Source: Staphylococcus intermedius NCTC 11048 (lineage in GTDB: Bacteria; Bacillota; Bacilli; Staphylococcales; Staphylococcaceae). Taken from it: 48,918 bases of DNA. The DNA lies in the NCBI RefSeq assembly GCF_002902385.1, contig NZ_PPQH01000045.1, positions 1 through 48,918 on the forward strand, given 5' to 3'. Both the position numbers and the translations under genes were made by a program. The notes below the pieces were generated by a model. The model searched no databases and was not told where the DNA came from. It worked only from the letters and a program-made list of their open reading frames with translations. Below are positions 1-10,162 of the stretch, in pieces (the first letter of the stretch is position 1; every line of letters begins with the position of its first letter).

Positions 1-204
1 TTCGTTTATATTATTATTATACAAAGCAATATTTTTATAGTTACGTTTACTAACGATATGGCATGCACTTACTGTCGAAATTCGTGCATAGAAAAAATTA
101 AATTTACAGTTAGGCATTATTTAATAACACTTAGGCAAAAATATACTTAGCAATTTATAAATTTATTAAACTTTACATATACCAAAAGTTAAGGAGTTGT
201 TTAA

Positions 205-1719
205 ATGTTCAAATTATCAAAAAGAGTTTTATTCGGTACTTTATGTTTATCCGTATTAGCTGTTTCTCCAAATGTATATGCAGAATCATCAGACACGCCG
301 CTAGAGAAAAACTTTAAAACGATAGTCAAAGAGAAGTCAGATGCAAATAAAGCTTTGAAAGAATTGCCAAGTGACGTTAAAGACAATTATAAAGATTACG
401 ATGTTGTCAACACCCTTACTGACGACCTTGGTTATACACATTACACCCTTCAACCTGTTGTCGATGGTATCCACGCAAAAGATCAAGAAGTGAAAGTCCA
501 CGTTGATAAATCAGGAAAAGTCGTCTTGATTAACGGTGCAATTAAAGCAGAAAAAGTAGACCCAACAAACCGTGTCAGTCTTTCAAAAGAGGATGCGCTT
601 TCAACTGCCTTCAAAGCAGTTAACATGAAACAATCTGAAGCATCAAACTTAGATGAAGATGTCGTTAAAGTTAACGATGTCGAAATTGATGGTGAAGAAA
701 ACAAATATATTTATCATCTCGAATTAGTGACAATGGAACCGGATGTGACACACTGGGATCTTAAAATTGATGCTGAAACTGGTGACGTAGTAGAAAAAAC
801 AGACTTAGTTGCACATGCAGCAGCAAAAGGGACTGGTCTTAGTGTACTTGGCGAGAAGAAGCGTATTAACATCAATTCAATCGATGGTGGCTACGCATTA
901 GAAGATGTGACAAGTTCTGCAGTGATGGCAGCTTATACATTTCAACCCGCAACAGGTTCTGCAGAGTTAATGACAGATGAAGATACAGAATTTACTGATG
1001 AGGATCAAAGTGCAGGTGTCGATGCGAACGATTACGCTAAAAAAGTATATGATTATTACTTGTCAAAATTTAATCGCCATTCTTACGATAATAAAGATAG
1101 TGATATTATGTCGATTGTTCATGTCAACAACTATCAAGGGGAAGATAATCGTAACAATGCCGCTTGGATTGGCGACAAAATGATTTACGGTGATGGCGAT
1201 GGTACGACATTTACGTCTTTAGCTGGTGCAGATGATGTCGTTGCGCATGAGATTACACACGGTGTCACACAAGAGACAGCTGGACTCGTCTATCAAGGGC
1301 AACCCGGTGCTTTGAACGAAAGTATGTCTGACGTATTTGCTTACTTTATAGATCCAGAAGATGCTTTAATCGGTGAAGATGTGTATACACCAGGACGCCC
1401 AGGTGATGCATTACGAAGCATGTCTAATCCAGAAGACTTTAACCAACCTGGACATATGGATGATTATGTTAATACAACGAGTGACCATGGTGGCGTGCAT
1501 ACGAACTCAGGTATTCCGAATAAAGCCGCTTACCTTACTGTTGACAAAATCGGTCAAGAGCAAGCTGAACAAATTTATTACAGAGCATTAACAACTTACT
1601 TAGCTTCAAATTCAAACTTTGCAGATGCAAAAGCGTCTTTAGTTCAATCAGCATTTGATCTATACGGTGAAGACGTCGCAAGCCAAGTAGAATCAGCATG
1701 GGATGAAGTTGGCGTATAA
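205..1719 (+). CDS. aur: Secreted M4 (thermolysin/aureolysin-type) zinc metalloprotease precursor
   Basis: This 504-residue protein is a secreted neutral metalloprotease, close in length to S. aureus aureolysin (about 509). The N-terminal ~26 residues form a signal peptide ending in an Ala-X-Ala-like site (NVYA). Residues ~30-200 look like the FTP/PepSY propeptide that chaperones folding and is then removed. The mature domain carries the M4 zinc site: HEITH at 348-352 (ligands H348 and H352, catalytic E349), third ligand E372 in NESMSD exactly 20 residues after H352, and the transition-state histidine H432 in GGVHTNSG. All catalytic residues are intact. The start is fixed by AAGGAG about 8 bases upstream of the ATG. 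The gene stands alone, convergent with the fucose operon and closed by a strong hairpin. Family assignment is certain; orthology to aur is inferred from genus and length. Confidence 0.93.
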   Translation: MFKLSKRVLFGTLCLSVLAVSPNVYAESSDTPLEKNFKTIVKEKSDANKALKELPSDVKDNYKDYDVVNTLTDDLGYTHYTLQPVVDGIHAKDQEVKVHVDKSGKVVLINGAIKAEKVDPTNRVSLSKEDALSTAFKAVNMKQSEASNLDEDVVKVNDVEIDGEENKYIYHLELVTMEPDVTHWDLKIDAETGDVVEKTDLVAHAAAKGTGLSVLGEKKRININSIDGGYALEDVTSSAVMAAYTFQPATGSAELMTDEDTEFTDEDQSAGVDANDYAKKVYDYYLSKFNRHSYDNKDSDIMSIVHVNNYQGEDNRNNAAWIGDKMIYGDGDGTTFTSLAGADDVVAHEITHGVTQETAGLVYQGQPGALNESMSDVFAYFIDPEDALIGEDVYTPGRPGDALRSMSNPEDFNQPGHMDDYVNTTSDHGGVHTNSGIPNKAAYLTVDKIGQEQAEQIYYRALTTYLASNSNFADAKASLVQSAFDLYGEDVASQVESAWDEVGV

Positions 1720-1884
1720 GCGTTTGCCTTAACCATGGCAACTGAAAAACGACACATAATGTCCCGTTAGCCCCTACTCTTGATTCAATGTCATAACACT
1801 TAAAATGAAAGTGACATGGCAGAATTGTTGATAGGGCTTCGGACAGTCATTCCAATCCTACCTTTTAAACCCCTTAAACATACA

Positions 1885-1921
1885 GAGGGCTGGGACATTA
1901 CGCTTCCCAGCCCTCGCTTTT
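1885..1921. terminator. Terminator between aur and the fucose operon
   Basis: An 11-bp perfect stem (GAGGGCTGGGA / TCCCAGCCCTC) with a 9-base loop is followed by GCTTTTT on the plus strand. It sits between two convergent genes. The T-run favours aur; the hairpin may also slow transcription from aldA. The same GCTGGGA core recurs in other terminators of the window. Confidence 0.85.
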
Positions 1922-3354
1922 TATAATTGCATGTAAACAATATGTGTACGTAAATATTCTTCTAAACCGTGCTTACCGTCAGCCCCACCGATGCCAGAAT
2001 GTTTCACCCCAGCATGGAAACCTTGCATTGCTTCAAAGTTTTCACGATTGATATACGTTTCACCAAATTCAAGACGTTCCACTGCTTTAAATGCTGTTTG
2101 TAAATCTTTCGTATACACAGAAGATGTTAAACCGTATTTCGTATCGTTCGCCTTTTCAATGACTTCATCAAATGTTTTGAACGAAACTAATGGTAAAACT
2201 GGACCAAAAATTTCTTCCTGTACAATTTCCATTTCATTCGTACATTGATCGATCACTGTCGGTGGATAGTAGTAACCTTTCTCTGTTGGCAATTCACCAC
2301 CGAGTAAAAGTTGGCCACCCGCTTCAACCGCACCTTGAACGAGACGATGCACATTTGCTTGTGCCTTTTTGCTGATTAACGGTCCCATCGCACTGTCTTT
2401 ATTTTCATTCGGATCGCTATAGTGTACACTTGCCATTTTTTCAACAAGCTTTTCTGTAAATGCCGCTTTCACATTTTCATGAACATATACACGTTCTGCA
2501 CAGTTACATACTTGACCAGTATTGATCACACGTGATGCAACGATATTTTCAACAGCAGCATCTAAATCTGCATCTTCAAATACAATCGCTGGTGCTTTAC
2601 CGCCAAGTTCTAAATTGACTTTCGTTAATGTTTGACTTGCAGAAGCCATCACTTGTTTACCTGCGGGCTCACTACCTGTTAACGATACGAGTGCAACTTT
2701 GTCGTTATTCGCTAACTCTTCGCCAAGCACACGACCTGAACCGTTAATTAAGTTGAAAACCCCTTTTGGTAAACCTGATTCATGGACAATTTCTGCAAAA
2801 ATTTGTGCGTTAATCGGCGTTTCGACTGACGGTTTAATGACAATCGTATTCCCTGTTAATAATGCAGGTGCCATTTTACGCGCAATTAGGAAAAATGGGA
2901 AGTTCCACGGTAAAATCCCCGTCGTTACACCAAGTGGCTTTTTATACAAGAAAATATGCTCACCTTGGCGATCACTTTGAATAATTTCACCTTCATAACG
3001 ACGTGCCCACTCTGCCATATAATCTAAGTAATCTGCAGTAAAATATACTTCCGTCTCAGCCAACGCATGCACTTTACCGCCTTCTTCAATAATTGTTTGC
3101 GTAATTTCTGCAGCACGTTCACGAATGCCTGTTGCAATTTTACGTAAATATTCACCACGTTGTATAGCAGGCAAAGTCGCCCAAGTTTGTTGTGCTGCAT
3201 CTGCATGTTCAATGGCTTCACGAACGAGTGCCACATCACCAGTCGGTACATGTGCAATCACCGCTTCAGTCGACGGATTCACGACATCAATTACCTGACT
3301 TGCATCACCTTCTAAAAATTCACCATTTACATAGTTTTTTAATACATCAGCCAT
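1921..3354 (-). CDS. aldA: Lactaldehyde dehydrogenase (aldehyde dehydrogenase A)
   Basis: This 477-residue NAD-dependent aldehyde dehydrogenase closely resembles E. coli AldA (479 residues) along its whole length, including GVTTGILPWNFPFFLIARK and the C-terminal FGETYINRENFEAMQGFHAG. The general base E249 (in NLELGGKAP) and nucleophile C283 (in GQVCNCAERVYV) have the 34-residue spacing typical of the family. In a fucose pathway it oxidises L-lactaldehyde, released by fuculose-1-phosphate aldolase, to L-lactate. It is the last gene of the six-gene fuc operon, 32 bases after the fucosidase gene. GGGAGG about 6 bases upstream fixes the ATG. Substrate is inferred from similarity plus context. Confidence 0.92.
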   Translation of the reverse strand: MADVLKNYVNGEFLEGDASQVIDVVNPSTEAVIAHVPTGDVALVREAIEHADAAQQTWATLPAIQRGEYLRKIATGIRERAAEITQTIIEEGGKVHALAETEVYFTADYLDYMAEWARRYEGEIIQSDRQGEHIFLYKKPLGVTTGILPWNFPFFLIARKMAPALLTGNTIVIKPSVETPINAQIFAEIVHESGLPKGVFNLINGSGRVLGEELANNDKVALVSLTGSEPAGKQVMASASQTLTKVNLELGGKAPAIVFEDADLDAAVENIVASRVINTGQVCNCAERVYVHENVKAAFTEKLVEKMASVHYSDPNENKDSAMGPLISKKAQANVHRLVQGAVEAGGQLLLGGELPTEKGYYYPPTVIDQCTNEMEIVQEEIFGPVLPLVSFKTFDEVIEKANDTKYGLTSSVYTKDLQTAFKAVERLEFGETYINRENFEAMQGFHAGVKHSGIGGADGKHGLEEYLRTHIVYMQL

Positions 3355-3386
3355 ACGATGACCTCCCTTTAGTCAAACATACTTTT

Positions 3387-4751
3387 TTAATGAATCAATT
3401 TAAAACCGTGTGCTACTGTATCTGCTTGTGCATTAAATCGAATTGTTATCGTTGTATCTTGGATGTCTACGTCGATATCATCAGCTGGGTTTAAAGCTTC
3501 TACTTTTTGAATCGTTTGTAATTCGTCCAACTGAAGCGTGATTTCTTTTGTTATTTTACCTGTTAAATATGCATAAGTGACATCTTCTTTTTGTGTGAAG
3601 TACGCTGTCGCACCTTCATCTAACACAAGAGAAGACTGTTTACTTGGACGCGTTCCGTAAATTCCTTCTCCATTCACCTCTAGCCATGCACCAAGTTGTT
3701 GAAGACGTTCAACTTGAATTTCAGGAATGGTACCATCTGGGCGTGGACCTACATTTAATAATAAGTTACCGTTTTTACTTACAACTTCGATGAGTAGACT
3801 TACAAGTTCTTCTTCTGAAATTGTTTCTTCTTCACCTTCATTACTGTTGAAAGCAAAGGAATAGCCCATACCACGTGTATATTCCCATTTCTTTTGAGCC
3901 GCTTGGTGATCATTAGAATACTCTTTCGTATCAAAGTCTTCCCAAGTTTCAAACGCTTCTGGTGGATGATTCCAGTTCGGCGCATTTTTCTCAATATGCC
4001 AGCGATCATTGACAACACCTTCAGGCACTTTATTGTAATAATAAGCAAATAAATGCTTCACGTCTTCTAAACCTTTATCTGGCCAACCAATGTCATTCCA
4101 TAAAATATCAGGTTGGTATTTTTCAATCAGTTCAGCAAATTGTTTATACGCATAGTCCGCAAAATCATACGTAATCGGGCGCACATATTTCACATCTTCA
4201 AATGTCACAATCGGTTCAAAAGTAAAGCGCCAGTTCAAACCACCTGAATAATAGTGACCCATTTTCAACTTTCTTTGACGTACCGCATTGGTTAATTCGC
4301 CAACTAAATCACGTTTCGGCCCTTTTGTCGCTACACTGTAATCTTGATTGTAACGGCTTGGCCATAAGTTAAAGCCATCATGATGCATCGTTGTCAAAAC
4401 GACATATTTTGCGCCCGCTTTGTCAAACAATTCTGCCCATGCTTCTGGGTCCCATTTCTCAGCTTTCCATAAATCAGCAAATTGCTCATATTCAAAATCT
4501 TCTCCATACGTTTTCGCATGATATTCTGCAGTTGGACTTCCAGCAATACGTAATGCATTTTGATACCATTCTGAATAAGGGTTCAATGTAAAATGCATGT
4601 CACGGTCAATTTCTCCAAATTTTCCTTCTGTATTGGCCCAATGTGATACAGAATAAGGTCCCCAATGGATAAAAATGCCAAACTTCGCATCATCAAACCA
4701 TTTTGGTAGTGGATGTTGCTTTAATGATTCCCAACTTGGTGTATAATACAT
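3387..4751 (-). CDS. Alpha-L-fucosidase, GH29, cytoplasmic
   Basis: This 454-residue glycoside hydrolase is of family 29. Visible landmarks are KFGIFIHWGPYSV near residue 23, the HHDGFNLW motif near 123, and ILWNDIGWP, whose D220 is the expected catalytic nucleophile. There is no signal peptide or cell-wall anchor, so the enzyme should act in the cytoplasm on imported fucosides or small fucosylated oligosaccharides, releasing L-fucose for FucI. It lies between the sugar transporter and aldA in the fuc operon with ~30-base gaps, which supports the substrate. Linkage preference (alpha-1,2/3/4/6) cannot be read from the sequence. Confidence 0.92.
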   Translation of the reverse strand: MYYTPSWESLKQHPLPKWFDDAKFGIFIHWGPYSVSHWANTEGKFGEIDRDMHFTLNPYSEWYQNALRIAGSPTAEYHAKTYGEDFEYEQFADLWKAEKWDPEAWAELFDKAGAKYVVLTTMHHDGFNLWPSRYNQDYSVATKGPKRDLVGELTNAVRQRKLKMGHYYSGGLNWRFTFEPIVTFEDVKYVRPITYDFADYAYKQFAELIEKYQPDILWNDIGWPDKGLEDVKHLFAYYYNKVPEGVVNDRWHIEKNAPNWNHPPEAFETWEDFDTKEYSNDHQAAQKKWEYTRGMGYSFAFNSNEGEEETISEEELVSLLIEVVSKNGNLLLNVGPRPDGTIPEIQVERLQQLGAWLEVNGEGIYGTRPSKQSSLVLDEGATAYFTQKEDVTYAYLTGKITKEITLQLDELQTIQKVEALNPADDIDVDIQDTTITIRFNAQADTVAHGFKLIH

Positions 4752-4781
4752 GTTTATCGTACCTCCACAGTTTATATGTTT

Positions 4782-6143
4782 TTAATTGCGTACACGACTT
4801 TCTAAATCTTTAACAATTTGTGGGTAAATTTTATCGAGTTTGTAGAACAACATAATGATAAAAATAATTATCGCTAAAATGATTGGTAGGTGAATGAAAA
4901 TAAATTCAATGACTGTATAAACACTTTCTGGTTGCTGTGCATGGTCTTTACCGCTAATATGACCACCAAACTCTAAAATCCATCCTGTAATCGCACCTGA
5001 AAGACCCCCAGCTAATGTTGTACTGAACGTACCTCCACTGTAAATCATACCTTCATTACGAATCCCTTGTTTCCATTCACCATACTCAATCGTATCGGCT
5101 AACATTGCATAGGCACTACCCATCATCGGTGCAAAACCTAAACCTCTTAAAATAGAAGCACCATATACTAACGTAAGGCTGTCTGTTTTGATTAACATGA
5201 TTGCACTACCAACAACCACTAAAATTAAACCAATTAAAATTAATGGTCTTCTATCGAAAAACTTCAATAGGTATGGCATACAGAAAAAGCCAGCTAACAT
5301 CGGAATTGTGAAGAAAAGTGACATCGCACCTACAACACTTGCATCTTTCAAAATATAATCCGCATAGTAAACATTTGTTCCTGTCATCATACCAAGTAAT
5401 ACCCATGACAATAGCATGATGCCAAAAATCATAATCCAATATTTGTTTGTAATGAGTAATTTGAACGACTTCATGAGCTTAACTTCTCTATCTTTTTTCG
5501 TTTGTGTCACACGTTCTTTCGTAAACTTAAATGTAAACATGAAGATGACAACGAGCAAAATACCGTAAATAATCGCTACATATTGCCATGCACGCGCATC
5601 GCCACCAAATGCATTAACTGCTGGAATCGTGACGTTTGAAATAATCAACATCATTACAAAGAATGAAATCATACGGAATAAGTTCAAGTTGTTACGCTCT
5701 TTGGAATCTTGTGTGATTAAAGCACCTAAAGTACCATAAGGAATGTTACTCGTTGTATAAATTAAGAAATACAAGTTTAAAATAATCACGACATACCAAT
5801 TGAGTGCAGAATCGCTCCATCCGGTCGGCATACTAAAGACAAGTATCGTCGAAATCGCAAGTGGCACTGCTGACCATAATACCCACGGACGCGCTTTCCC
5901 CCATCGCGTACTTGTTTTATCAACGACATAACCCATTAAAATGTTCGTAATCGCATCAAAAATACGTGTAAAAAATAAAACACTTCCTAAAAAAGCTGCT
6001 GAAATCCCGATTACATCTGTGAAATAATACATAGAGAAACTCCCTACCATTACAGCTGCAAATGCTGTTGCACCGTCCCCTGAACCGTATGCTAGTTTTT
6101 CTCTAACTGACGCTTTATAGTTCGCGCCTGCTTGTTTTGACAT
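4782..6143 (-). CDS. GPH-family sugar:cation symporter, probable fucose/fucoside importer
   Basis: This 453-residue polytopic protein has about 12 hydrophobic segments. The glycoside-pentoside-hexuronide (MelB-like) signature lies in the loop at ~60-90: FFTRIFDAITNILMGYVVDK followed by TRWGKARPW. It is not related to the FucP major-facilitator permease, so this operon pairs fucose catabolism with a different carrier. GPH carriers usually take glycosides, and an intracellular fucosidase is the next gene. The likely cargo is therefore a fucosyl glycoside or small oligosaccharide, with or without free fucose. It lies 27 bases after fucA. Family is sure, substrate inferred. Confidence 0.87.
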   Translation of the reverse strand: MSKQAGANYKASVREKLAYGSGDGATAFAAVMVGSFSMYYFTDVIGISAAFLGSVLFFTRIFDAITNILMGYVVDKTSTRWGKARPWVLWSAVPLAISTILVFSMPTGWSDSALNWYVVIILNLYFLIYTTSNIPYGTLGALITQDSKERNNLNLFRMISFFVMMLIISNVTIPAVNAFGGDARAWQYVAIIYGILLVVIFMFTFKFTKERVTQTKKDREVKLMKSFKLLITNKYWIMIFGIMLLSWVLLGMMTGTNVYYADYILKDASVVGAMSLFFTIPMLAGFFCMPYLLKFFDRRPLILIGLILVVVGSAIMLIKTDSLTLVYGASILRGLGFAPMMGSAYAMLADTIEYGEWKQGIRNEGMIYSGGTFSTTLAGGLSGAITGWILEFGGHISGKDHAQQPESVYTVIEFIFIHLPIILAIIIFIIMLFYKLDKIYPQIVKDLESRVRN

Positions 6144-6170
6144 ATTAATCTCCTCACTTCTTATAAACCT

Positions 6171-6824
6171 TTAAGCCATTCCATAAAATGATCTCAATTT
6201 AATTAATTCATCAATTCTTTCTTGTGATAATTCACGTTCACCATCAAGTTGTCGCGTAATGTACGTTAATTTGGCAATATATTCTAAACGCTCCATATTT
6301 AAATACGCAGACATCAAATCTTTGCCCCATGTAATTGCACCGTGACTTTCAAGTAATACTGCTTCACTTTGATTAAAGTAGGGCTCGATTGAATCCGGTA
6401 CCTCTTCAGTGGAAGGACAACCGTAATGTGCTAATGGAATTTGAGGCATTGCAATGACAACTTCAGGCATTGTCGCCTTATCCAAAACTTCACCTTTAAT
6501 CGCAAAAGCTGTCGCATAAGGTGGATGCGCATGAACAACACCTTGACATTGTGGCATTTTTTGATAACAACGTAAGTGCATTTTCACTTCTGTTGATGGT
6601 TTAACGCCCTCTTTACTCTCCAAAATATTCCCTTCTAAATCCAACTTGACGATATTTTCTGGTCGCAAATAACCTTTACTTGTTGCAGTAGGTGTGGCTA
6701 AAATTTCGTTTTCTGATAGACGTGCTGAAATATTGCCATCATTGGCTGCTACATAATCTTTGTTAAATAGATTTCTTCCTATGTCGCAAATCAACTCTCT
6801 TAACTGTTGTTCTTTTTCAGTCAT
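6171..6824 (-). CDS. fucA: L-fuculose-1-phosphate aldolase (class II)
   Basis: This 217-residue class II aldolase/adducin-family enzyme has the size of E. coli FucA (215). It carries the catalytic E79 (in KPSTEVKMHL) and zinc ligands H98 and H100 (HAHPPYATAF) and H161 (LESHGAITWG). It cleaves L-fuculose-1-phosphate to dihydroxyacetone phosphate and L-lactaldehyde. It is the third gene of the operon, 15 bases after the kinase gene. Related enzymes act on rhamnulose-1-P or ribulose-5-P; the linked fucose isomerase and fucosidase make fuculose-1-P the best choice. Confidence 0.92.
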   Translation of the reverse strand: MTEKEQQLRELICDIGRNLFNKDYVAANDGNISARLSENEILATPTATSKGYLRPENIVKLDLEGNILESKEGVKPSTEVKMHLRCYQKMPQCQGVVHAHPPYATAFAIKGEVLDKATMPEVVIAMPQIPLAHYGCPSTEEVPDSIEPYFNQSEAVLLESHGAITWGKDLMSAYLNMERLEYIAKLTYITRQLDGERELSQERIDELIKLRSFYGMA

Positions 6825-6839
6825 CTGACCTCCCCCTTC

Positions 6840-8240
6840 TTATTCGTTTGGTACATAGCTGTTGAGTTCAACAGATGCATTAATCACTTGTTGAATTTCT
6901 GATTTTTCAATTAATTTTAATGTTAATAATTGACTTAAAATATTGCCCATTGCACTGGCTTCTACTGGACCCGTTACAACTTCTTTATTCGTTAAGTCCG
7001 CCGTCAATTGACACAACAATCGATTTTGGATGCCACCACCAACCATATGTACTCTGTCGTAATGTCGACCTGATAGTTTTTCAATAGCTGAAATCGTTTG
7101 TTGATAATTTAATGCAATACTTTGAATCACGACACGCACCCATTCTCCTACATGATTTGGAATGCGTTGTCCTGTCTCTATTAAGTGTTGTCTGATAAGT
7201 TCATACATATTTTCATGTTTTAGAAAAATGGGATCCTCCACATCGATATAGCTGTCAATTTTACAAGTTACCGCACTTTTAACGAGTTCATTATAGCTAT
7301 ATTGATGTCCTTGTTCAGACCAGTATCGTTGTAACACCCATAACGCATTCAAATTTTTTAAACATTTAATATAGCCATCACTCGTTCCTTCATTCGTTAA
7401 ACAACTCTTATAAGCTGCTTTAGAAATGATAGGCTGTTCAAGTTGAATACCGATAACAGACCACGTGCCACAAGAAATAAATATGGCATCTGAAGCGACC
7501 GTTAAAATACTCGCTGCTGTATCATGACCTGCTGAGGCAATGACTTGTAAATCCTTTAATCCTGTTTCTTTCACAAGTGTTGGCGTTAACGAACCAAGAA
7601 TGGTGTGCAACGTCATGTCACTTTGCTGAAACCAGTGTTCCGGTATGCCAAGGGTGTCCAAGACTTTCGTTGACCATTTTTGTTCTGTTGACAACAAACC
7701 ACTCGTACTTGCGATGGCATAGTTCACATTCGTTTGTTCTGTTAAGAAATAGTTGAACAAATCTGGCATAAAGAGTACGTGAGCAACTGTTTCCTTCAAC
7801 CAAGGATGTTCTTGAAGGTCTGCATAAAGTTGTACGTATGAATTAATCGAACTTGGTAATACGCCTGTTTCTTCATAAAATTCAAATTCTGACAAACAAT
7901 CGTAAATGGCTTCTTGATATTTTAATTTCGTCTCATTGCGATAGTTTTTAGGTAACAATAATAAGTGACCGTGTTGATCAATGTAACCAAAGTCTACACC
8001 CCAAGTATCAATGGCTAAACTTTCCACTGCTGTTGTGATGCGACTCACCGCTTTCAAACCATTTTTGATTTCTTGAAACAACTTCGGAAAGTCCCAATAC
8101 AAAACGCCATTCATTTCAACAGGTGTATTCGCAAAACGGTACACTTCTTCTAATAGCACTTTATGACCATCAAATGTGCCTAGTATGACTCTCCCAGAGC
8201 TCGCACCAAAATCAATGGCGATATGCTTTGTTTCACTCAT
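6840..8240 (-). CDS. fucK: L-fuculokinase of the rhamnulokinase (RhaB) subtype
   Basis: This 466-residue FGGY-family sugar kinase starts its nucleotide-binding fold with IAIDFGASSGRVILG, a RhaB-type motif. It continues with IDTWGVDFG near residue 78, the catalytic-base region SAGHDTAAS (D240), and the C-terminal MVGGGIQN. Overall it reads more like rhamnulokinase than E. coli FucK. Its position between fucI and fucA argues that it phosphorylates L-fuculose at O-1. It starts 12 bases after fucI ends, so expression is coupled. The gene name follows context; biochemical activity on L-rhamnulose as well is quite possible. Confidence 0.85.
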   Translation of the reverse strand: MSETKHIAIDFGASSGRVILGTFDGHKVLLEEVYRFANTPVEMNGVLYWDFPKLFQEIKNGLKAVSRITTAVESLAIDTWGVDFGYIDQHGHLLLLPKNYRNETKLKYQEAIYDCLSEFEFYEETGVLPSSINSYVQLYADLQEHPWLKETVAHVLFMPDLFNYFLTEQTNVNYAIASTSGLLSTEQKWSTKVLDTLGIPEHWFQQSDMTLHTILGSLTPTLVKETGLKDLQVIASAGHDTAASILTVASDAIFISCGTWSVIGIQLEQPIISKAAYKSCLTNEGTSDGYIKCLKNLNALWVLQRYWSEQGHQYSYNELVKSAVTCKIDSYIDVEDPIFLKHENMYELIRQHLIETGQRIPNHVGEWVRVVIQSIALNYQQTISAIEKLSGRHYDRVHMVGGGIQNRLLCQLTADLTNKEVVTGPVEASAMGNILSQLLTLKLIEKSEIQQVINASVELNSYVPNE

Positions 8241-8252
8241 AAAGTCACCACC

Positions 8253-10025
8253 CTAGCGATATACTGGGCCATATGTTGCACAAGCACGATAATCCGCACT
8301 TTCCAATGATTCCGTACCAAAATGTTGCCATACACGTGGTCTGAAAATGTCTGCTTCGTACACATTGTGCATACTGACTGGAATTCTTAACATCGATGCC
8401 AATGTGATTAACTCTTGACCGATATGACCGTAACTGATGGCACCGTGATTTGCACCCCAATGATTCATCACATCGTATACAGATTTAAAAGCACCTTGAC
8501 CTGTTAAACGCGGCGCAAACCATGTCGTTGGCCAAGTAGGATCCGTACGTTCATCTAAAGTGCGATGGATGTCTTCATCTAATGTCACCGAATAACCTTC
8601 TGCAATTTGAAGCACTGGCCCTAATCCTGCAACAAGATTTAAACGCACCATTGTTAAAGGCATGTCACCCTCTGTTAAGAAGTTTGTCGAGAAACCGCCT
8701 CCACGGAAATATTCTTGTGTCGCTGGTCTGAATTCCGTCGCATTTAAACAAGCGTCCACTTCTTCATTTGTAATTTCCCAATATGGTTTCATCACAGGTT
8801 GACCGTCACGTCGTTGTTGACCTGTTCCATCTAATGTCGCTGAACCTGAGTTGATTAAATGTAAAATACCATCTTTCGCACGACCTTCTAATGGCTTACT
8901 TGTCACACGTTCAACCGCTTCAGGACTCCAATATGTACGCACGTCTGCAAAGATTTGTGCCGTGTTTGTTAATAAATAGTTGAATAACATGGTTACACCA
9001 TTGAGTGTGTCATTTTCAGTCGCTAAAATGTATGGTGTGCGCGTGCCGTCCCAGTCAAATGACGTGTTCAAAATCGTTTCAGTGAAGTCACCGTTCGGAT
9101 AAAAATCAGTCCATTGACGTTGGCCTTGGAAACCTGTAGCAATCGCAAAATGACCTTCTGCCTCTTCTTCATAACCGAGCTCAGCCAATTTAGGATTACC
9201 TACCATTAAGTCGCGACTAATTAATGTCATCTTCACAATAAATTCAACTTGTTTTGCTTTTTCTTCATCGCTAATTTGATTTTCTGGCGCATTATTATCT
9301 TTACCGAAATGACATTTTTCTTTCGTCCAAGCAAGTGCACGTTCGTATTCTTCATGATCATAAATGCCCAATTCCATACGGCGAATCAGTTCAGTCGAAT
9401 CGACATACTCGTTACGCATGCCTAAATATTGTTGGAAAAAGCTTTCGTCTACCATTGAACCCGCAATCCCCATTGATACACTACCGATCGATAAATATGC
9501 TTTACCTTGCATGAGTCCTTTGGCAAGTGCTGCTTTACTAAACAGTAATAATTTTTCTTTAACATCTTCAGGAATATGACGGTCCGTTGCATCTTGAACA
9601 TCTTTACCATAAATGCCAAATGCTGGAATTCCTTTTTGAGCATGCGCAGATAATACTGCCGCTAAATACACTGCACCTGGACGTTCTGTACCATTCAATC
9701 CCCAAATCGCATGTGGGATATTGTGGTTCATATCCATCGTTTCCGAGCCATAGCACCAACAAGGCGTAACAGTGATTGTTGCGCACACTTGATGCTGTTC
9801 AAACTTTTCTTTTGCTTTATTGGCTTCAGTCACACCACCAATCGTTGTATCCGCAATCACACATTGTACGGCTTCACCATTTGGGTATTTCAAAGTTTCT
9901 GAGATGAGTTGTGCCACAGCTTTTGCCATATCCATCGTCTGTGCCTCGAGTGACTCTCTTACTCCTTTTCGACGCCCATCAATTGTTGGACGAATCCCAA
10001 TTTTAGGTAACTGTGTAAACATCAT
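8253..10025 (-). CDS. fucI: L-fucose isomerase
   Basis: This 590-residue enzyme (E. coli FucI has 591) interconverts L-fucose and L-fuculose with a Mn2+ site. Catalytic and metal-binding residues align almost numerically with E. coli E337/D361/H528: E337 in [10 protein letters not shown]361 in IFADVRTYW and H527 in [14 protein letters not shown]. It is the first gene of the operon, transcribed away from the regulator. AAGGAGG lies ~5 bases before the first ATG (10025) and ~8 before a second in-frame ATG (10022); either could be used. The promoter and a CcpA site lie at 10067-10095. Confidence 0.95.
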   Translation of the reverse strand: MMFTQLPKIGIRPTIDGRRKGVRESLEAQTMDMAKAVAQLISETLKYPNGEAVQCVIADTTIGGVTEANKAKEKFEQHQVCATITVTPCWCYGSETMDMNHNIPHAIWGLNGTERPGAVYLAAVLSAHAQKGIPAFGIYGKDVQDATDRHIPEDVKEKLLLFSKAALAKGLMQGKAYLSIGSVSMGIAGSMVDESFFQQYLGMRNEYVDSTELIRRMELGIYDHEEYERALAWTKEKCHFGKDNNAPENQISDEEKAKQVEFIVKMTLISRDLMVGNPKLAELGYEEEAEGHFAIATGFQGQRQWTDFYPNGDFTETILNTSFDWDGTRTPYILATENDTLNGVTMLFNYLLTNTAQIFADVRTYWSPEAVERVTSKPLEGRAKDGILHLINSGSATLDGTGQQRRDGQPVMKPYWEITNEEVDACLNATEFRPATQEYFRGGGFSTNFLTEGDMPLTMVRLNLVAGLGPVLQIAEGYSVTLDEDIHRTLDERTDPTWPTTWFAPRLTGQGAFKSVYDVMNHWGANHGAISYGHIGQELITLASMLRIPVSMHNVYEADIFRPRVWQHFGTESLESADYRACATYGPVYR

Positions 10026-10066
10026 GAACCCTCCTTAAATGATTGACTTCTCTCTATTTCAAACTC

Positions 10067-10095
10067 ATTATATGATAACGCTTACATAAAGTAAA
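10067..10095 (-). promoter_or_regulatory. Promoter of the fucI operon
   Basis: On the minus strand a -35 box TTTACT (10090-10095) and a perfect -10 box TATAAT (10067-10072) are separated by exactly 17 bases. They lie about 42 bases upstream of fucI. The spacer is almost entirely occupied by a cre palindrome. Confidence 0.75.
10072..10087 (-). promoter_or_regulatory. CcpA catabolite-responsive element (cre) on the fucI promoter
   Basis: Minus-strand ATGTAAGCGTTATCAT matches the Bacillus/Staphylococcus cre consensus WTGNNARCGNWWWCAW at every position. It fills the spacer between the -35 and -10 boxes, so CcpA binding would block RNA polymerase and silence the operon when preferred sugars are present. 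Confidence 0.82.
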
Positions 10096-10097
10096 GA

Positions 10098-10110
10098 TTT
10101 TCTCACATTA
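10098..10110 (-). promoter_or_regulatory. Putative FucR half-site upstream of the fucI promoter
   Basis: TTTTCTCACATTA here is the exact reverse complement of TAATGTGAGAAAA at 10165-10177. The site lies 2 bases upstream of the fucI -35 box. A 13-bp perfect inverted pair in a 165-bp divergent intergenic region next to a DeoR-family gene is the obvious candidate operator; the pair could support looping. Confidence 0.6.
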
Positions 10111-10162
10111 ATTGTGGTAATATGACCGTTTTAATTTTGGTTTTTTTGTGGGATTTTTTTGC

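Noticed and set aside
8245..9786. Several 60-72-codon frames on both strands within fucI
   Set aside because: Shadows of the fucI coding frame; none has a ribosome-binding site or recognisable product.
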